Below, one piece after another: positions 21,786-27,179 of a stretch of DNA of 27,179 nt. Positions within the stretch are counted from its first letter, which is position 1, and each line of letters opens with the position of its first letter. The position numbers and the translations under genes were made by a program. The stretch is taken from positions 1-27,179 of the forward strand of contig CAAENY010000050.1 of assembly GCA_900757465.1 (NCBI GenBank), read 5' to 3'. This DNA comes from an uncultured Collinsella sp. Its GTDB lineage: Bacteria > Actinomycetota > Coriobacteriia > Coriobacteriales > Coriobacteriaceae. The notes under the pieces were generated by a model. The model made no database searches. It worked only from the letters and a program-made list of their open reading frames with translations, and was not told the DNA's origin.

Positions 21786-23549
21786 ATGGCAGATTCCACC
21801 ACCGATTACAACAATCTAGATCCCTTGGGTGACGAGACGGCGGTTGTCGATGAGGTTGAGGCCGCCGTCTCGGGCGCTCGCAAGAAGCCGCGCGCTGTCG
21901 ATATGGTCCCCGAGGAGCCCGACGCGATGGCGCCGGACGAGGAATACCAGCTCACGCCGGCAGGTCGTCGTGAGCGCATTGGGCAGATCGTTCGCCTGAT
22001 CAAAAAGTATCGCGTATGGGATAACCTCACGCCGGTGCGCCTGCGTCGTCTGCTCGAAGAGCTCGGCCCCATGTTCGTCAAGATGGGGCAGATTCTGGCC
22101 AACCGCTCCGAGATTTTGCCGCAGCGGTTTTGCGACGAGCTCCGTCGCCTGCGCTCCGATGTAGAGCCGGTGCCGTATGAGGTAGTGCTCCGCTGCCTGG
22201 AAGAGGAATACGGCCAGCGCTTAGGGCAGATGTTCGACGCGATTGACCCCAATCCGCTCGGAAGCGCTTCTCTTGCGCAAGTTCACCGTGCCCGTCTGGT
22301 GACCGGCGAGGACGTGGCCGTTAAGGTGCAGCGCCCCGGCGCGCAGCAGGTCATGGCGCAGGACATCGACATCATTCGTTCGGTGGTGCGCATCGTTTCC
22401 AAGTTCGTCAACACCGACCAGTTTGTGGACCTGCACGGCGTGGTCGAAGAGCTGTGGACCTCGTTTCGCGAGGAGACCAACTTTTTGGCCGAGGCCAAAA
22501 ACCTCAACGATTTCTATGAGTTCCATAAGAGCGTGCATGGCGTGTCGTGTCCCAAATCCTACTTGGACCTTTGCACCGAGCACGTCGTGGTCATGGATTA
22601 CGTCGACGGCATCTCGATTGCCGATCCCGAGCGCCTGGTGGCCGAGGGCTATGACTTGGAAAAGATCGGCTCGGCGATCGTCGAGGACTATTCGACGCAG
22701 GTGCTCGACGACGGCTTTTTCCATGCCGACCCACATGCGGGAAACATCATTCTCAAGGACGGCGTCGTTTACTTTATAGACCTGGGCATGGTTGGGCGCA
22801 TGTCGAGTCATGACCGAGGCATCGTTAAGGATATGATCTTTGCCGTGGCCGAGGGCGACGTGCCCAAGCTCAAGGACTCGCTTATGCGCTTTGCCGTGAC
22901 GCGCGGCGACTCGGCAGAGCTCGACCATTCGGCCTTTTTGTCCGACTTGGACTTTATCGTCGCCGACTTTGCGGGTCTTGACCTTAAGGATCTTGATATC
23001 GGCGAGTTTTTGACCTCGCTGCTAAACCTGGCGCGAAAAAACGACGTTGAACTGCCGAGCGTGGTGACGATGTTCGCCCGCGGCATGGTGACGCTCGAGG
23101 GCCTGCTGACCGAGTACATGCCCAACGTCAACATGATCCAGATCATCCAGACGCACATCAAAAACGAGAAGAGCACCTATGCGCGCGTGCGCGAAATGGG
23201 CCGCGACCTTGCCGCGAGCAGCTATCGCGCGGCAAAAGGCTCGCTCGAGGCGGCCGAGTATCTGGGCTTGGCGTCGCGCATGCTCACGCGCGGCCAGCTT
23301 AAGGTGAACACGCAGATCATGAGCAGCGATAAGGCGCTGCGACAGCTGGGTGGAATTATCGACCGCATGTCGATGGCAATTGTGATCGCCGGTCTGTTTA
23401 TCGGTTCGTCGGTGGTGTACTACGCGCGCATTGAGCCGGTTGTGTTCGGTATCCCGGTTATTGGCTTTATGGGCTACGTGAGTGCGCTGGCGCTGGCGCT
23501 GATGCTGGGCCGCGAGATCTGGCGCAACAGCCACGGCGGCAAGCGTTAA
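21786..23549 (+). CDS. UbiB/AarF/ABC1 atypical kinase-like protein
   Basis: The 587-residue protein has the ADCK/UbiB marks: the KxGQ motif (FVKMGQILANRSEILP), a nucleotide-loop GSASLAQVHRA, AVKVQRPG, FREETNFLAEAKN, catalytic FFHADPHAGNIIL, and IDLGMVGRM in place of DFG. Two hydrophobic helices close it (about 528-575, IDRMSMAIVIAGLFIGSSVVY and GIPVIGFMGYVSALALALML). Family members are ATPases that help in isoprenoid-quinone or lipid handling at membranes, not normal protein kinases. No quinone biosynthesis gene is near. The N-terminus (1-60) is acidic and poorly conserved-looking. It is coupled to the phasin-like gene upstream. The start ATG at 21786 has no good ribosome site. Confidence 0.92.
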   Translation: MADSTTDYNNLDPLGDETAVVDEVEAAVSGARKKPRAVDMVPEEPDAMAPDEEYQLTPAGRRERIGQIVRLIKKYRVWDNLTPVRLRRLLEELGPMFVKMGQILANRSEILPQRFCDELRRLRSDVEPVPYEVVLRCLEEEYGQRLGQMFDAIDPNPLGSASLAQVHRARLVTGEDVAVKVQRPGAQQVMAQDIDIIRSVVRIVSKFVNTDQFVDLHGVVEELWTSFREETNFLAEAKNLNDFYEFHKSVHGVSCPKSYLDLCTEHVVVMDYVDGISIADPERLVAEGYDLEKIGSAIVEDYSTQVLDDGFFHADPHAGNIILKDGVVYFIDLGMVGRMSSHDRGIVKDMIFAVAEGDVPKLKDSLMRFAVTRGDSAELDHSAFLSDLDFIVADFAGLDLKDLDIGEFLTSLLNLARKNDVELPSVVTMFARGMVTLEGLLTEYMPNVNMIQIIQTHIKNEKSTYARVREMGRDLAASSYRAAKGSLEAAEYLGLASRMLTRGQLKVNTQIMSSDKALRQLGGIIDRMSMAIVIAGLFIGSSVVYYARIEPVVFGIPVIGFMGYVSALALALMLGREIWRNSHGGKR

Positions 23550-23692
23550 TGACCCCTGGGGGACGGAGGAAAACGGATCATTTTGCTCGGCGCTCCATCT
23601 TCACCCTTTTCTATCGCAAACCATAGCTTTTACCTTGGGCTTCGCCTGTGCGCGGGGCCCTTTTGCGTGCTACCATATCGACGGTTTTAATC

Positions 23693-23872
23693 GATGGTCT
23701 AGATGGTGGTGCGGAGACGCACGAATGCGCGGTTTTCCTGCGCGTTTGGGAGAATCGGGGTGCAAGTCCCCGGCTGTACCAGTAACCGTAATTCCTCTTG
23801 GCCCGGGATGGTCGCGTCGCAGATCGGACGACGTGCCCGAGTCGTTAAGGTTAAGTCGGATCGCCTCCCATC
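23693..23872 (+). promoter_or_regulatory. Cobalamin riboswitch
   Basis: The core of the B12 riboswitch can be read in order: GGGAGAATC at 23748-23756, the stem-loop GGGGTGCAAGTCCCC at 23757-23771 (the GGTGCAAGTCC element), GCTGTACCAGTAACCGTAA at 23773-23791 (usual form: C-CACTGTAA), then AAGTCGGATCGCCTCCC at 23853-23869, matching the B12-box (AAGTCRGAAGACCTGCC). GATGG at 23693-23697 can close the outer stem with CCATC at 23868-23872. It lies in front of the DUF4430/propeller gene. A strong hairpin follows (GCGGC-TTTT-GCCGC within 23,875-23,907) but no T-run, so control is more likely at translation than by termination. Class assignment is by motif only. Confidence 0.88.
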
Positions 23873-24016
23873 TTGCATACGGCTGCGGCTTTTGCCGCCG
23901 GTGTGCATAGGGCTCTGGAGGGAAGGGGGACCCCGATGGGGGAACTCGAGCGCAACATGCGCGATGACGTGGGGCAGCCTCAAGGCAACGCTCCAAGTAC
24001 AGACAGTAGGAGACAA

Positions 24017-27000
24017 ATGGATATGTTTGAGGACGAGCGCGAGCGTGCCTCGTTGCATCGCCGTGGCGCGATTGCACGCGGTGTAGCCAAGCGCGGCCTG
24101 GTGGCATTCCTGGCCTTCGCGATGGCCTTTGGCACCACGCCGGCTCAGCTGTGGGCCGAGGGCGCCGAGGGCATTGCCGAGGCTGTGGCTCAGGCTGCGA
24201 CGCCGGGCGAGGACGCAGCGCTTGCGGGCGGTACTGCTGAGCAGAGTGGCGCCGAGGTTTCGGATTCCGTGGGCGCGCCTACAGCTAGTGCCGCCACAAC
24301 AGAGGCAGCAACTGGCGACGAAGGCTCGACGACGGGGGAGAGCCCTGCCACGAGTGAGCAGTCTTCGACGGCATCCGCTGGCCAAGCAGGATCTGCCGCC
24401 GCGGCTGCCGTTCAGACGGAGAACCCGACAGAAACCGGCGATGTCGCCAAGAAGCAGGTCGAGGTCTCGTTCTCGATCATCGGCACCGATGCCGACGGCA
24501 GGGCTCAGACCTGGGTGGCACCTACGCAGCTTAAGCTCGACGAGGGCTCGACGGCTGCGGATGCCTTCGTTAATCTGCAGCAGAAGACGGGCTTTAAAGC
24601 GGATTACGAACCGAACACGGCATACGGCTTCTACCTCAAAAGCATTACGTCCCCGACAGATGGCCGCACGCTTGCCTACGATCCGACGACTTATGCCTTC
24701 TGGCAGCTGTTCGTCGACGGCGCGTCTTCCTCGGTTGGCGCGAGCAGCGTTAAGCTCACCCAGGGGCAGAAGATTGAGTTTGCCTATACGGCTGGTAACG
24801 CGTCCCCTGTCGTTAAGGACCAGGTTGCCGCAAATGTGACCGTCATTGGTCGCGATGCCCAGGGCAAGACTCAGACTTGGGTCGATAACGCGCAGTATGT
24901 GGTGACGTCCGGCTCGAGCGCGCTTGATCTTACGAAGGTCGCGCTCGAGGCAAATGGCATCGACGCCGTTGCTGCGGGCTCCTTCATTCTGAGCCTTAAG
25001 TACAACGGCGTTGAGCTGGGTGCGCCGTTCGATTATTCGACCTATTGGCAGCTGTTCATCAACGGCAAGTCGAGCGACTATACGGCAGACAATGTCACCA
25101 TCCATGCCGGCGATACCGTCACGTGGTTCTACGGTGGCTGGGGCGACCAGCTGCCCTCCGATTCTGTCCATGCTTCCGTTCAGGTCCTCGGTAAGGACAA
25201 GGATGGCAAGCAGCAGGTTTGGGCTTCGACGGGCCAGACGAGTCTCAAGGCGGGCTCTACTGCCAAGGATCTCCTTGAGCAGACCGGCCTTACTCTCGAT
25301 GCTGGCGAATCGTCTTGGGGCTGGTTCCTCAACGGCATTACTTCGCCGTTCAATGGTAAGTCCTATGGGTATGATCCTGCGACCAATAGCTATTGGCGCT
25401 TCTATGTAAATGGCAAGTTCGTCGACGTTGGCGCCGGTAGCTACGAGCTCGGCGAGGGCGACGCCATTACCTTTATGTATGCTGGCGACAGCGATGCCCT
25501 CCCTGGTCAGGTGCTTGGATCCGCCGATATTATCGGCCCCGATGTCAACGGGAATGATACGCGTTGGGGCACGGCGAGTAACGTTTCTCTGCCCGAAGGC
25601 TCCACGGCCCAGAACCTTATTGAGGCAGTTCTGAAGGCCAAGGGCGTTGCGTACAACGGCTCCCAGAGTGGTGAGTACTGGTTCCTTAATTCCATTACTT
25701 CGCCGTTCGATCACAAGCCATATGGCTGGGATGCTGCGACCAATAAATATTGGCATCTGTATATCAACGGAGAGCCCTCATCTCTCTGCGCCAACCAGGT
25801 CACGCTCAAGAGCGACGACAAGGTTACGTTTGCCTACACCACCGATAATTCGCCCATGCCCGATCCCGACAAGATTGTCGTGGACCCGAGCGCGACGACT
25901 CCTGATTGGTATGCCGAGTGGGCCGGTTACGGCAACAGTGGCAACGGTTCGACCGTAACGGATGCCAAGACGCCTGCGCAGGCCGCCGGTCTTAAGTGGG
26001 CCTTAGATTGGAAGGCCGAGTCTGGTCAGCAGTATGCCAACTGCAGCGAACCTGTCATCGCTAACGGCTTTGTCTACATCGCGACCGAGAACGAGCTCAT
26101 TAAGATCGATTCGTCCACGGGCAAAAAGGTTGCCTCTGCGCCGCTTGCCTCTAAGGTGAGCTATACCTCTCGTCCGATCTATACCAATGGCCTTCTCATC
26201 GTTCCGCTCAACGGCGGTGCGGTCCAGGCGATTACTGCGGACAAACTGATCTGCAAGTGGCTGACGCCTGGTTTGACGGACTTGACGCAGAGCTCCTGCA
26301 CCGTCGTTTCGGACGGCGAGTACGTCTATGTAGGCTCGGTCGATATTTCGTATGACGAGAATTACAACGCGACCTACGGCAACGGCTCCTTTGCGCGCAT
26401 TAAGATTGCCACGGGCGAAGTTTCTTGGCAGAACATCGACCCTGCCGAGGGCTATTACTGGACTGGTGCGGCTTTGACGGATAAGTATGCCATCGTTCCT
26501 ACGAGCGCGGGTACGCTTAAGTGCATTGATAAGACGACGGGCGATGTCGTTTCGACCATGAAGCTCGGCGCTGTCGCAAATGCCGATTGCATTGCCGATC
26601 CGACCAATGGTTCGACCTTCTATCAGATGACGCACGACGGAAAGCTCCATGTGATTTCGCTTTCGGCGAAGGGCGTGCTGAGCGAGCAGAAGACGGTTGA
26701 TCTGGGCCTCACAAATAACATGAGCGCCCCGGCGGTGTCTGGTGACAATCTGATTGTCGGCGGACAGACGGCTACTGGCTCTGCTCTGGTTCTCTATAAC
26801 TTGAAGACAGGCAAAACCACGATGGTCGCTGCTGCCGACGGCAAGGCGCTGCCGGCTGGTTTCAACGGTATTGCTGCTACTCCGCTGGTGAGTGTTCAGG
26901 GCGGCAAGACCTATGTGTATTTCACCGTTAACAGCGCGGATAGCAAGGATTACGTCAACTACTCTGCTGGTGGTGGCGTGTATCGCTATACGCTCGGCGA

Positions 27001-27179
27001 TGCAGAGGCGACGCAGATTTATGATGCGGCTGGCCATTACCAGTACTGCGACTCTCCGGTCATTGCCGATGCATCTGGCAACCTGTACTACATCAATGAC
27101 TCGGGCACGCTGTTCAAGCTTGGTGCCGTTGAGTCTTGGACGGTTGCCTTTAATTCCAACGGCGGGTCTGCTTGCGACA
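24017..27179 (+). CDS. Large exported protein with four DUF4430 domains and a PQQ-like beta-propeller (3' truncated by window)
   Basis: The frame is open from 24017 to the window end (1,054 residues present, no stop). It has a basic N-region and hydrophobic signal (about 26-48, RGLVAFLAFAMAFGT), an Ala/Ser/Thr/Glu-rich spacer (50-145), and four DUF4430/transcobalamin-C-terminal-like domains at about 148-258, 271-375, 384-490 and 500-609. Each has the family mark of Trp plus NG/DG: FWQLFVDG, YWQLFINGK, YWRFYVNGK, YWHLYINGE. Residues about 630-1036 form a PQQ-like beta-propeller (LIKIDSSTGKKVA, IKIATGEVSW, LYNLKTGKT). At the end WTVAFNSNGGSAC opens an InlB-type B-repeat. The cobalamin riboswitch ahead suggests cobamide binding at the surface. 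The start has AGGAG 4 bases ahead; ATG 23936, in frame and behind GGAGGGAAGGGGGA, would add 27 residues. Confidence 0.86.
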   Translation, partial: MDMFEDERERASLHRRGAIARGVAKRGLVAFLAFAMAFGTTPAQLWAEGAEGIAEAVAQAATPGEDAALAGGTAEQSGAEVSDSVGAPTASAATTEAATGDEGSTTGESPATSEQSSTASAGQAGSAAAAAVQTENPTETGDVAKKQVEVSFSIIGTDADGRAQTWVAPTQLKLDEGSTAADAFVNLQQKTGFKADYEPNTAYGFYLKSITSPTDGRTLAYDPTTYAFWQLFVDGASSSVGASSVKLTQGQKIEFAYTAGNASPVVKDQVAANVTVIGRDAQGKTQTWVDNAQYVVTSGSSALDLTKVALEANGIDAVAAGSFILSLKYNGVELGAPFDYSTYWQLFINGKSSDYTADNVTIHAGDTVTWFYGGWGDQLPSDSVHASVQVLGKDKDGKQQVWASTGQTSLKAGSTAKDLLEQTGLTLDAGESSWGWFLNGITSPFNGKSYGYDPATNSYWRFYVNGKFVDVGAGSYELGEGDAITFMYAGDSDALPGQVLGSADIIGPDVNGNDTRWGTASNVSLPEGSTAQNLIEAVLKAKGVAYNGSQSGEYWFLNSITSPFDHKPYGWDAATNKYWHLYINGEPSSLCANQVTLKSDDKVTFAYTTDNSPMPDPDKIVVDPSATTPDWYAEWAGYGNSGNGSTVTDAKTPAQAAGLKWALDWKAESGQQYANCSEPVIANGFVYIATENELIKIDSSTGKKVASAPLASKVSYTSRPIYTNGLLIVPLNGGAVQAITADKLICKWLTPGLTDLTQSSCTVVSDGEYVYVGSVDISYDENYNATYGNGSFARIKIATGEVSWQNIDPAEGYYWTGAALTDKYAIVPTSAGTLKCIDKTTGDVVSTMKLGAVANADCIADPTNGSTFYQMTHDGKLHVISLSAKGVLSEQKTVDLGLTNNMSAPAVSGDNLIVGGQTATGSALVLYNLKTGKTTMVAAADGKALPAGFNGIAATPLVSVQGGKTYVYFTVNSADSKDYVNYSAGGGVYRYTLGDAEATQIYDAAGHYQYCDSPVIADASGNLYYINDSGTLFKLGAVESWTVAFNSNGGSACD

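Noticed and set aside
23699..25756. 685-residue minus-strand open frame across the riboswitch and the DUF4430 gene
   Set aside because: It is antisense to a well-supported gene and a riboswitch, has low-complexity Arg/Gly/Leu composition and no recognisable domain; it arises from GC-rich codon use.
1..27179. CRISPR arrays, rRNA, tRNA, transposase or phage genes
   Set aside because: I looked for regular spaced repeats, tRNA-like clover sequences and integrase/transposase motifs and saw none; the only tandem repeat is the coding one at 8126-8209.

Overview
The window is about 27 kb of high-GC DNA (only one AT-rich patch, near 19,330-19,590) from what looks like a Gram-positive gut actinobacterium, most probably Collinsella or another Coriobacteriia. 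This rests on general gene content and style: long GC-rich reading frames, TTG and GTG starts, strong AAGGAGG-type ribosome binding sites, LAXTG-type surface anchoring, and superoxide reductase together with formate-tetrahydrofolate ligase as in anaerobes. No rRNA, tRNA, CRISPR array or transposase gene is visible. The genus is an inference, not proven by the sequence.

Layout. Positions 1-850: tail of a SNF2-family helicase, then a small superoxide reductase with its own terminator. Positions 875-2860: a protein with the full two-domain shape of glutamine-dependent NAD+ synthetase but with the catalytic residues of both domains changed. Positions 3000-5311: ruvC-ruvA-ruvB, start-stop overlapped, behind a LexA-type palindrome (GAAC-N4-GTTC) that sits just downstream of a -10-like box. 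Positions 5456-7185: formate-tetrahydrofolate ligase and terminator. Positions 7304-11025: a single-pass membrane protein with 7-residue repeats, a Mn-type cation diffusion facilitator on the minus strand, and a double zinc-ribbon protein. Positions 11421-17647: a YhcG/DUF1016 nuclease, a small PH-like protein, a secreted PI-PLC-like protein with Tat signal and LAGTG anchor, a lipoprotein whose start is separated from its body by a one-base frameshift, and a zinc-ribbon membrane protein. Positions 17833-19322: fchA-folD, which with fhs supplies the formate/methenyl/methylene-tetrahydrofolate interconversions; this FolD lacks the usual cyclohydrolase lysine, so FchA may do that step. Positions 19356-19594: an AT-rich MITE-like element with long imperfect terminal inverted repeats. 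Positions 19689-23549: a C69 dipeptidase, a phasin-like coiled protein and a UbiB/AarF kinase-like protein, the last two closely coupled.

The most interesting locus is at the right end. A cobalamin riboswitch (about 23,693-23,872) precedes a very large exported protein (24,017 to beyond the window end) with four DUF4430/transcobalamin-C-terminal-like domains, a PQQ-like beta-propeller and the start of an InlB-type B-repeat. Riboswitch control plus transcobalamin-like domains suggests a cell-surface cobamide capture protein. The propeller invites comparison with the Bacteroides B12-binding propeller BtuG, although no homology to BtuG is claimed.
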